NCBI GenBank assembly: GCA_022225965.2
Contig: JAKJXP020000005.1
Coordinates: forward strand, 248,001-312,000
Length of the DNA: 64,000 nucleotides
Direction: 5' to 3'
Source of the DNA: Diatrype stigma
Taxonomy: Eukaryota > Ascomycota > Sordariomycetes > Xylariales > Diatrypaceae
The translations under genes were made by a program, and so were the position numbers. Of this stretch, positions 21,042 through 33,464 are shown piece by piece; the stretch's first letter is position 1, and the number at the start of each line of letters is the position of its first letter. The notes below the pieces were generated by a model. It was given only the letters and a program-made list of their open reading frames with translations. It had not been told where the DNA came from and ran no database searches.

Positions 21042-24000
21042 ATGGCGGCAACGACGCGAGGATCCTCAGAGTCCACAGCATTTTCTGTCGGCTCTCATGA
21101 CACAGCCCTATGCTTGATACCACCCAAGCATTTGTGGCCACCCATTGATCGGTTGCGCATGCTCTACGACAAGGCGCATGAAAAATGGCCCCCTCATATC
21201 AACGTCGTATACCCCTTTGTTGGAGTAGACAGCCTGTCATCAGCAGCAGAACTAATTCTGTCGGAATTAAAAGGCTGGAAATATGACAGCGGAGATTCCA
21301 GATTACCTATCCGGCTAGACAGCGCAGACTTGTTCTCTCATCGGCACGACAACACGATATTCTTATGCGACAGCGACCCAGCTCATGTTTCAGGCCTTAC
21401 TGCACTCAGAGGGCGTATCTTGGGTGCTTTGGGGCAAAGTCCGGATGCCTACCAGATGCACATGACGATTGGCCAAAGCGACGACCTCAACTCTTCCTCT
21501 CACAAATTTCTGCTCGAAAAGGCCAGCCTGCTCCCCGCCACCGAATGGGTCGTTGGAGAGCTTCACATCTTGGTCCGCGAAAGGAACCAAATTGATGGTA
21601 GCGCCACTAGCCAGATGAAGCTCTGGGGCACAATTGATTTGACGGCTTCATCCATTTGTCAGATGAGCGAACCTGTAATGATTCGCGAGGCAGGCACATC
21701 GATTCAGGTGCTTGATGCAGAGGGCGATGCTATAACAAGTACTGGCCCATTAAGCCGAACACCTTACGTGTATTCTGCGCCAGATGAAAAATGGATGCCA
21801 AGCTCGTCATCACCATCTCAAAACACAGTGGATTCCTTGCCGCAGTCTTTAGCAGCCTCTAGCTATAATGTTCTGGCGGAGTTTGAATATCCCCCTTCGC
21901 ATTATCGATATCCTCTGATCATACAAAATTTGCTGGACAAGTCGGCTACTTCGGACGTGGTCGTACTGCAAGAAGTTACGGACGATTTTCTATCATATCT
22001 CTTGCGAGATGACGGGATTCGAGAAGCATATGCGTTTGTTTCCTGCGGGCCACCTGATCAATCTGACATCGAACCTCTACCTAGCCACCTCAACACGGTC
22101 GTTCTGAGCAGATTGCGGTTCACCTGGGACTGGAAGGTGCTCCGGAGACGTCACAAATGTTCAGTAGTTGTCCGGTTTGACAATATAGGGAAACATAGCG
22201 AGGCTGGCTTTCTTCCTACTATTCTGGCGACGATCCATCTGAGTCATGGTCTTACGGACGGCGCCGTTGCCAACAGGAAACTCGAGCTGCAGGCGATACT
22301 CAAGTATCTTTCGACATCCTATCCTCAGAACCCATGGATAGTAGCTGGCGACTTCAACATCACGACAAGCGCCTACACTATTAATTCCGCGCTTAAGAAG
22401 AAGGCAATATCTCCGCAGACAGCTGATTATCTCACGGCGATGGAAACCACACTCTCCAGAGCTGGACTCGTCGATGCCTGGTCCTATGCTCGTGTGCAGT
22501 ACGGCGACTTGAGCTTTGATCAAGACCAGAAGCATTTGAGCGAAGCATTCGAAGGGGAAGAGGGGGCTACGTTCGACCCAACTGTCAATGAAGTGGCAGC
22601 GAACAGTGTCGGAAGCGGATTCAACAACAGACCGCAGCGATACGACAGGATTCTAGTCAAAGCAGAAGACATGTTTACCATCTCCGGCTTCAACATGTTT
22701 GGGAGGACTAAGAGAGTACTAGATGATGAAGGTGTTGCTCAGGGGCAGGCGTCATATGGAAGTGATCATTGGGGAATCCGATGTTCACTCAAGCTTACTC
22801 CACATGCCTCAGTCGAGTCAACGGACAGTACAAATAACAACAACAGTGAAACTATGGTTCCAGTAGAACTCAAGACAGCACCAGGTGCTTTGGAAGACAC
22901 TTCGCAGTTGCGAGAGTGCCTCAGGGAGCGAAACGTGTTTCCTTCCGAGGAAGACATCAATAAGCGAGAAGCAGCCCTTGCTCTGCTGAGGGAAACAATC
23001 CTAGAAGAAGACGGATCCGGATCCGGCGGCCATGTTCGGGGCAAGCCGACATTCGTACTGGTCCCCGTCGGCTCGTACGGTCTCGGTGTGTGGGCCCCAT
23101 CTTCGGACCTCGACTGCCTCTGCATCGGCCCCATCAGCCCCCGCACCTTCTTCACCCTCGCCGCGCAGAGGCTTCGCAAGGCCGCCGCCACGCGAGGCGC
23201 CAACATTAAGATCCTCCGCCGCGTCAACGCCCACTCCGGGACCATGCTCGAGCTCGAAGTGCTGGGGGTCAAGGCGGACCTGCAGTACTGCCCGGCGGCG
23301 CTCATCGCCGAGACCTGGCCGCACGCCGTGATGCGATCAAGCCCCACCAGCACCACCGACCCCTTCTTCAGCAGCCTCTCCGTCCAGACCCTCGCCAAGC
23401 TGAAGCCCGCCCGCGACCTCTACTACCTCCGGCGGACGGTGCCGGACTTCGCCGCCTTCCGCGTGGCGTACGGCTGCATCCGGTGCTGGGCCAAGCAGCG
23501 CGGCATCTACGCGCCGCGGTTCGGGTACCTCGGCGGGATCCACATCGCGCTCCTGCTGTCGCGCGTCTGCAAGCTCCTGGCCCTGCCCGGCGGCAGCGGC
23601 AGCGGCAGCGATTGCGGTACCCCCGTCTCGGTCCCCACCCTCCTAGCCACCTTCTTCGACCACTACGCGCGCTTCGACTGGGCCGCCCACGCGGCCTTCG
23701 ACCCGTTCTTCTTCGACGGCCGCCGCCGCCGCCTGCGCTACGTGCGGACCGCCCGCGAGCCCCTGGCGATCCTGGGCTGGCACGCCCCGGGCCTCAACGT
23801 CGCGGTGGCGGCCACGCGCCCGTCGGTGCGCACCCTCTCGGAGGAACTGAAGCGCGCGAGCGCCCTCCTTTCATCGCCGTCAGGTACCGGCGGCGGCGAT
23901 GATGGCGGCATGACGTGGGCTAGGTTCCTCGGCGAAGACTCCGCGTCTGACGCCGCGGCTGAGTTCCTCGCCGCCTACAAGACCTATGTCCGAATCAATG

Positions 24001-25038
24001 CCCAGTTCTGGGGAGTGTCGTTGGCGAAGGGGAGTAGCTTTGTCGGCTGGTTGGAGTCGCGATGTGTGATGCTGCTAGTTGGTGAGTTTTCTTCTTCCCC
24101 ACCTCTACGTGGCCTTATAAAGACCGCACAAGAGTCTGAGATTTCTGACTGCTTTCATCATTTGATTTACTCTATGTGGATTCATATGCCCCTTCACCCA
24201 CCTTACCCCCTTTCAATCCCCTCTTTCCCTTCTTCCGTGCTTCCTTACTTCTCGGACGATAACTTGTGACCTCCAAAGCCGCACTGCTGATATCAGAATA
24301 GACCTGAACCGGCGGCTTCCAGACATACATGCGAGGATCTGGCCGGCGCGCTTCACAGAGCGAGAAACCGCCGACGAGGACCACGATTACCAGGGCTCTT
24401 ACCTCATTGGCCTCGATAGGATGGATAGCCCGGCTGACCAGTTGGTAGCGAAGGATGAAGTGAAGCTTACTATGGGCACGCTTCGGACGGTCCTGGAGAA
24501 ATTCGAAGGGCAGATACGAGGGGACGAGAAGCATTTTGATTCCAGGTCTTGTTGGATGAGCGCATCGCTCGCCAAACAGTTTGAAGTTGGCAATCTTCAA
24601 TTAGATAACCGTGAATGGGGCGAATATACCATTGGTGATGATGAGTCCGAAGATGAGGAGGAGGAAGAGGAAGAGGAGGACTTGGAAAACGACACAGAGG
24701 CGACAACAAGCAAGAGGAAGAAGGGCTCTGCCCCTGACGCTCTCCCCAGCCGTCCGGCATATACAGGGAAATTTCGCACATCGGCCGATGTAATCAACCG
24801 TCTACGGTGGGATCCGGAGATGGATAGCAGCGACTACGTCGTCGGGTACGAGGACCGCTTCTTGGGCATAATGGAGCGCGCGCTCGACCAGTGGAAGACG
24901 GAGCAGACGGATGAGGAGTTCATCCCACAACACCGCATCGAGTATTTCAAGCGGAAGAGTGATGGCGTGGTCGTCTGGGATCGTAAGCAGAGGAAAGATG
25001 GCATCTTTGGGAGCGGCGTTAGTAGTCTTCCGCAATAG
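21042..25038 (+). CDS. Four-domain RNA end-processing/repair-like protein: 2H phosphoesterase + EEP nuclease + PAP-type nucleotidyltransferase + MJ1316 (1258 aa)
   Basis: The CDS is join(21042..24081,24302..25038), with one 220-nt intron. Residues about 20-200 form a 2H (2'-5' RNA ligase/cyclic phosphodiesterase) fold with His52 in PPHINVVYPF and His140 in HMTIGQ. Residues 270-585 are an endonuclease/exonuclease/phosphatase domain with Asn278, LQE (309-311), His399, GDFN (436-439), Asp535 and SDHWG (574-578). Residues 665-1010 are a poly(A)-polymerase-type nucleotidyltransferase with GS (677-678), Asp689/Asp691 (DLDCLC) and a third Asp746. After an acidic run (about 1128-1145) comes MJ1316/DUF504 (about 1171-1258), a domain proposed to recognise cyclic-phosphate RNA ends. 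All visible catalytic residues are kept, so the protein could resolve, trim and re-tail RNA ends. Third-position GC rises sharply from about 23,030 to 23,950, over the nucleotidyltransferase part only. The family assignments are strong; the pathway is inference. Confidence 0.88.
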
Positions 25039-28000
25039 GGTCTCAGTTTGACAACAAAAAGAATTCCACCCCTGGATCAGTCGAGGAGTAACTTTAATCT
25101 ACGAACACTGCGCTGGGGAAATTTTACTTATTTCCTACCAGTTCATTTCGATGCTCCGATCACATGTATAAGTGTTGGTGGTAGCGCTTATATGCGGCTA
25201 TGCAGGCCAGGAAGGAAACCGGTGAGTCTGATGGAAATGGCAGCTTCTGCTTTAAGAGTTCTACCGCGTCTACCGCGTTCTCCGACCAGAAATTGCTCAG
25301 GAGAGAAATCCATGATCAGAGACTTGTGCAATCTCCGATGATTGCTTCTTTCCCGATGCTCGATGCTGTTGAATCCGACCACGATCGAAGTGAATTACCT
25401 ACCAATAGGTTGCCTAGCCCCTGCCGGCCCTGTATATCGGCAAAGAGGAAATAAGAAGAAGGGAAAGAAGAAGGCCTCGGGAGGGGACTGCCGTGGAGGT
25501 GACACCAAATACTACCTAATCACCTGCTTATCGACGAATAGTCTTCTCGAATAGTCTTCGACTCCGCTGCTAGAGAGGATCGTAGGGCTCACCGACTGCA
25601 ATAAGAGAAGCGATATTATCCACGTGTATCCAATAAGATTGTCTAGATTTGAACCGATGCTGCCGAGGAGGGACCGCTGTCTATTCTGATTTGACGATGG
25701 CCCTGTCTAACAATGTTCATGCTTTGAGGCGAACTAGGGGTAGGGGGTAGGGGGCAGGGGGTTAGGGGTAAGGATGTGGGTTCATAGATCTTATCACTTG
25801 TGTCCATTGCTTGAGCTACCGACTTGAGGAGCGTAGAACCTCGAGCGGTCCCATTGCTGTCTCAGTTAGAGTTACAGCGGCAGGGTGTAGTCAGCGAACT
25901 GGTGGTGGCCACACTCACCACCAAGGCTTAGATTCGCTCGCATGGAGTTGGCCGGAGCTGGAGCTTGGGTGGGCTCCGGAGGTGGCCGGCTGGCAGGTGC
26001 AGTATCGCATCGTGGCCTGAACCTATGTGACCTGAACGCATCTGCAGGATGCTGCGATCAGCTGTTCTGTTGTCTCAAATCCTCCCATAGGTAATCTGCA
26101 GGAACCTACCTGCCTGTAGCTGTTATGGGTATTGCAGGCGCATACCGCATCGTCGTACCAGCAAGTACGAAGCCCAAGTCGGCTTCGAAGCCGCCATGGC
26201 CCCCCTAAAGCGGTAGGTACAAGAGGACAGGAGGTTGACATTACATGCCTATACCTACCTGCCCTACACACATACCAAGGGGGTGGGCACTTAGTAGGTA
26301 GCATATACAGGAGGTATATCGTACCTAGGGCCACCCCCTCTGGGAGACCACACTTACTTAGCCATACCACCTGTACGTACCTATTCACTTGATATGGTAA
26401 TTTGATTGTATAGTATTATCGTATAATGATATATCACAATAATACTGTATAACAATACAACAAGGTGGCTTATCACCCTTGTTGTTGCTGTCCAGAAACG
26501 GAATCCAATTCATCTACACGGTTATTGGACTACCTTACACATGGACTGCCCTGGTTAAGGAATTCTACATCGGTGTCAGCATAGATGCAAGGTATATAGA
26601 CATGTATGTATTTCTTCGGGGGATAGAGAATGGTTATCAAAGCTATACATGCTTACATACCTACAAAATACCTACGCAGCCTACGTAAGCGGTAAGGAGG
26701 TATAGGAGCAACTCCGGACTCCATTTATAGACGCAGCTAGCGGATTAGCGCAGGCCCGCCGGTGAGCCCGATGACGGATGACCATGACCAGATGAACCCT
26801 GAATGCCGATCGAGGTGCCGGTTAGATGCGATTCTAAGCCGACTATACAGACGAGACTAGACCAGATATAGTATAAAGCAAGCCTCGGGAAGAGCGCTTC
26901 GGGTATGGGAGAGGCCCTTGCTCACTCTCACCCGCTCGGCATGCCGAGATATAGAACAATTCCTTCTCAATGGGTGTTTAGCGGCTACTTGACTGTTTGT
27001 CTGTCTGTCTCACCCACTGCTGCACGTTCACATGGAAACCTTTCGTACCGGCAAGTTGAGAACCGCTATAGGATGTCGAAATGCTGTTGCAAACGTTGTA
27101 GGCTATGGTCAAGTTGAACCTTTTTGGAATATGTCAATTTGATTCAGTGCTGCCACGAATTCTCATTGTGAATAAAGTAAGCCAGAGAGCCAGGGAAAAG
27201 TTAGAGATCATATGCTGTATACGTTGCCCAAGTAGGCAGGCAAGAGAAGTATACTTACCTGCCTAGCAATGCTTACCTTACCGATACATGGCATGAAGCT
27301 GCTCGGATCAACTCACAACCCCCGCTTGACGCTTTTCTGCCAAGGGCCGGCGGCAGCAGTGGATACACTGTAGCGCGGAAAAGGCCTAGATTCCGGAACT
27401 TCCATTGCACGACCACCCCAGCCTTTAGGTAGCTTAGTCTAGCATAGGCCAAGCTCGAGTATTCCTATAGTTTGCCGACAGCGCTCCATCTGTGGTCATC
27501 GACGTTAGGAGACTTCGTGACACAGCAGTAGCTTCAAGCCAGCACTGCATCGGACCGAGGGGAACTGCCCAACCAGCCGCACCGAGCCCGACATGGTGCA
27601 TGGGCCGTCTGGACTGCGGGAAGAACGAGGGTTTGTACCCGATTCAACGCTCCTTCTCCTCCTTTTCTTTCGTGACTAGGGTTTCGACGAATAAATCGAT
27701 GGCCTCCAAGGAGCGGAACGAGTACGGGTCTGTCCCCCTTGCCCCACGGCAGACTCATAGGAGGGACTGGATCCGGCCAGCAACATGAACTCCCCCACGC
27801 CACAGTTTGGGAGAAAAAACTAGTGGATTTGGGGGCTTCCCTGATCCCTGCAGCTGTTCTTTATAGAAAAGTCTTTGGTCTTTCCATTGCCGAGGGGGTG
27901 CCAAAAGGTCGTCAACCACTCAAGGACCTATATATGACGGTGGGCTCGAGCCCAACGCGCAATCTCCCTTCAGCACATGAACCCCAAAGTTAGTAGTACT

Positions 28001-28211
28001 ACTAGTACCCGCTTGATTTCCGACTACCTAGCGCGGATAAGAGTAGCCTGGCTAGCCTTGACGATACCGGAAACATCCGAGGGGTAACGAATCCCACCGA
28101 CATCATCTGACTCGTCCGATCATTCGGCTTGTCGTTGTAGTTGACAATATATTCTGTTGCTCCAGTAGGAATCTTGTTCAGCAGCAAGTCCAACAACGGT
28201 CGACGCACAAT
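25039..28211. other. Intergenic region, about 3.2 kb, no gene recognised
   Basis: It holds a G-run block (25,737-25,768), several CCTACCT/TAGGTAGG words around 26,100-26,390, and an AT-rich palindromic patch near 26,395-26,460 (TATAGTATTATCGTATAATGATATA type). Only frames shorter than about 120 codons occur and none has a motif. The aminotransferase promoter lies at the right end. Confidence 0.45.
25737..25768 (+). repeat. G-quadruplex-type block of five G runs
   Basis: Five runs of four or five G are separated by TA, TA, CA and TTA. This fits the strongest form of the G4 motif. One spacer resembles the telomeric TTAGGG unit but there is no regular 6-nt periodicity. It lies about 700 bp downstream of the RNA-repair-like gene. 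Confidence 0.85.
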
Positions 28212-29881
28212 ATGGCTTGCTTAAGCCCTTCGGCAGTCCTTCATCGGAATCTCCACGAGGAATTCCCACGCGTGGTCAGGGGTCAGGGAAGCTATCTCGT
28301 GCTGGACGACGGCCGTAGGATACTCGATGCCTCGGGAGGAGCAGCGGTCTCCTGTATCGGGCACGGCGATAGCAGGGTTCGGCAAGCCATAGCAGCCCAG
28401 TTGGACAAAATCGAATATGCCGCGACGACCTTCTACACTACAGACGTGTGCGAGGAGCTCTGCCGGGAGTTGCTCAGCTCGACTGCCGGCGAGATGACCC
28501 GTGCCTATATCGTGAATTCAGGTGAGCACTTGTGAACTGCACCGTTTCGTTCAGTTTCCCCTGCGGCTTGGCTAAACACCCCCCGCAGGTTCCGAGGCCA
28601 TGGAAGCAGCCATGAAGCTAGCGAGGCAGTACTTCCTCGAGAAAGACACACCCGAGCCGTCCCGAACACGGTTCATCGCGCGGAACCAGTCGTATCACGG
28701 GACCACTCTCGGTTCCCTCTCAATGGGGGGCCATGCGTCCCGGAGAGCGAAGTTCGAGCCGATGCTGCTCGACAATATCACCAAGGTCGCCCCTTGCTTC
28801 CCCTATCGACACCAAGGTCTCGGCGAATCCGACGAAGAATACGTGTCGAGGTTGGCCGGTGAACTTGATCAAGAGTTCCAGAGGGTCGGCCCTGAGAATG
28901 TGTGCGCCTTTGTAGCAGAACCCGTTGTTGGAGCGGTGAGTGATTATCGACCAAGTGATATACCGCAATCAAACGTTACTTGGGCTGAAACTACTAGGCA
29001 CTTGGATGCGTCCCCGCCGTTTCTGGATACTTCCAAGCCATGCGAGCTGTCTGCGACAAATATGGCGCCTTGCTGATACTGGACGAAGTGGTGAGTATAT
29101 GAAGCTTTGAGACCCTACCACCACCTCCAACCCCACCCTCAATCTCCATCCATGTTAGACTTCGTGAACAGGAGAAGCTATGTTGATTCAAGCTTACTTG
29201 ATTTTGGCAGATGTGCGGAATCGGTCGCACAGGCACCATGCACGCCTGGCAGCAGGAAGGCATCGTCCCCGATATCCAGACGATCGGCAAATGTTTGGGA
29301 GGGGGATACCAACCGATTGCAGGACTGCTTCTCCACAAGCGAGTCGTTGACGTGTTTATGAACGGCAGTGGGTAGGTTCAGTCCTCTGTGCCCTTGCTGT
29401 AATTCATCTGACGAACCCTCAATCTTCAAGCGCCTTCGTACATGGGCACACCTACCAGGGCCACCCAATAGCTTGCGCAGCGGCTCTCGAAGTGCAAAGA
29501 ATCATCGGTAAAGATAACCTCTTACAAAACGTGGTTGATATGGGTGCTCTGCTTTCGAAACGGATCCACGAACTTTTATCTGAGCACCCCAATGTCGGCA
29601 ACATCCGTGGTCGCGGTCTCTTCTGGGGCATTGAGCTTGTCGCGGACAAGCTCACGAAGGAGCCTTTCCCGCCATCTGCCGGTGTAGCCCTCGGCCTAGC
29701 GGAGTTCGGCTTGAAAGAGCCTTACTGTGTCGCCGTCTACCCTTCTTCGGGGACTGTGGATGGAATCAAGGGTGACCATATCATCCTCTCGCCAGCCTAT
29801 AATACGACTGCGATCGAGATCGAGGATATCGTCGCCCGGGTTCATCGATTAATCCACGATTACTTCGCGGTGTCCAAATGA
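28212..29881 (+). CDS. PLP-dependent class III aminotransferase (453 aa)
   Basis: The CDS is join(28212..28521,28589..28935,28998..29090,29211..29371,29431..29881), with introns of 67, 62, 120 and 59 nt. The fold-type I, class III pattern is clear. There is IVNSGSEAMEAAMKLAR after the first splice, ILDEVMCGIGRTG with Asp248 (contacts the PLP ring nitrogen), and IGKCLGGGY with Lys277 (Schiff base). HGHTYQGHPIACAAALEV and a C-terminal RGRGLFWGIEL follow. Length is normal for the family. The enzyme should move an amino group between an omega-amino or alpha-amino donor and a keto acid. The closest look is to the BioA/omega-amino-acid group, but the substrate cannot be assigned. No targeting signal is visible. 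The neighbours do not suggest a pathway. Confidence 0.92.
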
Positions 29882-30885
29882 CCAACGGTTTTTCGATATT
29901 GCATTCCGAACACGTAACTAGGGAAAAGGAGAAGTTTCATCGCCCACTAGGGTCCTCATGCCATGATGAGATGACCAATGTCTCAGGTGTCTCCAGGCAA
30001 CTTGCCTAGAAACAACCTTGCACTCCATTCTTTTGTGTAGTCCCTAATGTGAAGGGAGGACAAGCGGTTGCGATACTACTTTCGTTACTATCAAAAAGTA
30101 GCCGCCCAACTGGAAGTGGGATTCCAAGAAGTAAGCCTAAATATAGCCAGCCATTAGTTTCAGATAGTGCCTACTATGCAGTCAGTTGTCAGGTGCTTGG
30201 GTGTGGCCCCTGTTTCCCAGGCTATCTTGCTATACTTGCTGGAGCCGTATACTTTTCTTTCTCTTCTTCTTCTTTTCTTTTTGTCTTTGAGATGGGCAAG
30301 ATGTATGAATATACGTAGGGAGTAGAGAGTGATCAATGGGAGAGCAGCCGTGAACAGATGAACACAAGATGTCTTTGAAAAGTGGTGGTAGCTCGTGCAA
30401 CATCAGGAGTAGTTATAGGAGCGTCAAGACCCAAGCACACGCCCACTCCATATGCACGACAACCAGGAAACAACCAACTGCATAACAACACTATCCAACC
30501 AGAGTCTTAGTCCACCGACGTATCTGCACAACGACGGAATCATGGTCAAACAGGTCGAGGTACTAGACATGCCAGTCCGGGAGGCAGTATGATACGTCGA
30601 TTCTTGGCCTTCGAACTAGAATCCAGAACTTCTAATTCGCATGCTTCGATGTCTTCAGTCCTTGACATCACACAATCCCGGCACGCGGCATGCCGAATGC
30701 TGCAAGCCGCTTGTGTAGCAAAGGCTGATAACTGCCAGTGGGACATCCGACTTGTCGGGATCATACCTACTCTAGGGCTCCGGACCGGTATTTTCCCATT
30801 GTTGCGCGGCTACTTTGTAACAGAGTGGAAGTCCTGGGGCAGAATACCCGAAAGAGGCCCGACCACAAGTCCCGAACAGCCTGCC

Positions 30886-30941
30886 TATGTATGTATGTAT
30901 GTATGTATGTATGTATGTATGTATGTATGTATGTATGTATG
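30886..30941 (+). repeat. (TATG)14 microsatellite
   Basis: Fourteen perfect copies of TATG. The array opens artificial reading frames on both strands (MYVC and THIH periodic peptides) that are not genes. Confidence 0.95.
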
Positions 30942-31069
30942 AAGTACAAAGTCGCTGGGCATCCTGCCGGCGCATACTGCTATTGAGCTCCTGCTATTCC
31001 CGTTTCAGTCATTGTGAAGCCCTCAACACCAGCCCCAGAGCGGCGCCTCTATCGACTAGACTTGGTGCC

Positions 31070-31079
31070 TACCTAGGTA
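31070..31079. repeat. TACCTAGGTA palindrome
   Basis: One of four exact copies of this 10-bp palindrome in the window. The others are at 37,288-37,297, 39,022-39,031 and 54,039-54,048. All lie outside genes, surrounded by single-strand variants such as GTAGGTAC. Confidence 0.8.
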
Positions 31080-31472
31080 AGTTGTATTATGTATATACAT
31101 ACATGGCCTGCCCATAATTAGTAGCCCAGCCACATTTCCCCGGGTTATAGGTACATACATGTATACGGTACCTTGGTATGTACTAATTATTAGTTGCATG
31201 TGCTTCACTAAACGCCCTGACGTACGGCGTCAATAACATCTCCATACAATCCTACTACATAGAATGTACCTACACACTTATCTACCAATTCTCATACGTA
31301 ACCCGAGACATCAGACATCAGACATCATCAACTTCTTTTAGTAAGGTCCATCTTATGCTGTGATGACCAGATATTCGCATTACGCCTGACTTTCTGTTGG
31401 TCTACATCCAAGATTCATTCACCATATCGGTCGCAAACCACGAGGATCCCTTGACATATACCAGCAGACAAC

Positions 31473-33464
31473 ATGGCCGTCGGCCTGACTGGCAGCGCAC
31501 GGCACGCCGCCGACGAAGAGTCTCGAGCCGAAGTCGACGTCCTGAACTCGCGACTGGAGAAGACCATTCAACTGAACAAGAAGATACAGGCTTGTCTAGG
31601 TAGATTGGATGCTACTGGGAAGAGTGTGCGGGATGTCTCTGGTCCTCTTAATGGCGAGACCAGGAGGCTGCAGGTTTTAGGAAAGAGTGAGTACTGCCAC
31701 TGCCTTCCGACCTCCGTGTTCCAGTTGACCTTTCGCTCGCTACTGGGCTGCTGTATCACTTCATACTGACAAGCCTTACTTCACGTAGACATTGACTCGG
31801 TCCTCGTGGCCATCGGGCGACTGCGCCAGCCAGCCGATTCGAAGAACGATGAGGAAGCCATCATACGCCAGGGGCCCGAGAAGGCCGGCCTGTCCACCTA
31901 TCTGAATTCGATAAAGCGTTTGAACAAAGCACTCGGAGATATGAAGACCTCGAATCTACGCGCGAATCAACAGACCATCACCGACCTTCAGCGCCTGATC
32001 GTTCTGGGAAACACCCAACTTGAAGCTGCATTTGATAAGGTGCTCCGGGCCGAGACACCCCGATCTGTTGAACCTCTCAACTTCATCACCAAGAATGTCC
32101 CTTTCCCTCTCATATCACCGAACAGCATCAGCCAGTTAGCGTTGATGAATTCCTATGTGTCGGGCAACTCTACGTCGGAGAGCCCTCTCAACAAGATATA
32201 TGCCGAAGTTCGTGGGCCCTATCTATCGCAGACGCTGGTGAACCTAGCCTATGCCAGTGTGAACACAGCGAAGAAGAAGAGCGCCGATGCCGTCTACCGG
32301 GCGGGGACCAATGGCATCGGCATGTACGCGCGGGCTATGGAGGGTATGTTCCTAGCGGAATACGAGAACATCTGCAGCATTTTCATGCGTCAAGATTGGG
32401 GACCCGTCTTCCAGACGACCTGTCAGGCTCCGTTAGCCGAAATGGCACGAACGATCCGAGAGCTCAACAATCATATCAAGGCGCATCTCAGTACCGACTG
32501 CAACCTTGCCTACGAGATCACGGAAATCATGTCTAGTCTATCCAGCAACCTAGAAGCGCGGACGGGAGAACTCAAGGCTACGCTAGCGTCTGCACTGAAA
32601 CCCGTACGAGAGACGGCCAAAGCCTCGTTCGGCGAGCTCCTGGAGGACACGACACGCAAAGTGATGTCTATCCAGGCTTTGCCGACCGATGGTGCACCAA
32701 TGCCCATAGTCTCCGAGACGATGAAGCGGCTGCAAACTATGATCGAATTCCTCCGTCCCCTCTCGAGCATAATGGTCTCTCTCGGTGATGGCGGCTGGAA
32801 GTCAGGGACGACTTCCAATGCGAGTATGGATGCAATTCCTAGCCTAGCATCGTTCGACATCGGCGCGGATGGGAAGGAGATCTTCGCGCATTATTGCGCC
32901 GATACCATTGATACGTTGATGTCGTCCCTGGACCAGAAAGCAAGAATGCTCCTGAAGGGTAAGTCGGTGCTCGGTGTCTTCCTCGCCAACTGCGTCACGA
33001 TCATCGAACGCATGATTCGGGAGTCCGACCTCAAGCCCCTCCTAGAAGGTCGGCTAGGCGGATTAGAGGGTTGGCGCAAAAAGGCAAAGGGGTTCTACAC
33101 GGACAGCTGCAAGGAGATCTCGATTCATCTGTTTGATGTGATCCATACCAGCCGAGCGCAGCGGCCGCCGTCCGGCTCTTCCGAGTCTGCCTCCATAGTG
33201 AAGGGGCTCAGCAGCAAGGACAAGGAGAGCATTAAGCAGAAGTTCCAAGTGTTCAATACAAGCTTCGACGAGCTCGTCACGAGACACAAGGCGTACAACA
33301 TGGAACGAGAGGTCCGGCAGATGCTTGCCAGGGACATGCAGCAGATGCTCGAGCCCCTCTACAACCGCTTCTGGGACCGGTACCACGAAGTCGACAAGGG
33401 CAAGGGCAAATACGTTAAATATGATAAATCATCTATCAACGCCGTCTTCCAATCGCTCTATTGA
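31473..33464 (+). CDS. EXO70: Exocyst complex subunit Exo70 (629 aa)
   Basis: The CDS is join(31473..31686,31789..33464), with one 102-nt intron. The length matches yeast Exo70 (623 aa). The N-terminal part is a coiled coil (LNSRLEKTIQLNKKIQACL). The rest is the all-helical rod of the Exo70 family, with segments such as GMYARAMEGMFLAEYENICSIF and the C-terminal LYNRFWDRYHEVDKGKGKYVKYDKSSI in shortened form. This last part carries the basic residues that in the family bind PI(4,5)P2 at the plasma membrane. The protein acts at growth sites and the hyphal tip, tethering secretory vesicles with the other exocyst subunits and Rho GTPases. It is a single-copy housekeeping gene and anchors this part of the window as ordinary chromosome. 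Confidence 0.93.

Larger units (their letters stand above)
29882..31472. other. Intergenic region with a TATG microsatellite
   Basis: No gene is recognised. The right half holds the (TATG)14 array, a TACCTAGGTA palindrome at 31,070-31,079 and the promoter of EXO70. A tandem CATCAGACATCAGACATC stretch lies at about 31,308-31,328. Confidence 0.45.

Noticed and set aside
25737..25768. Interstitial telomere repeat
   Set aside because: Spacers vary (TA, TA, CA, TTA) and there is no 6-bp TTAGGG period.
30767..31117. Frames with periodic MYVC or IHTY peptides
   Set aside because: Produced by the (TATG)14 microsatellite, not genes.
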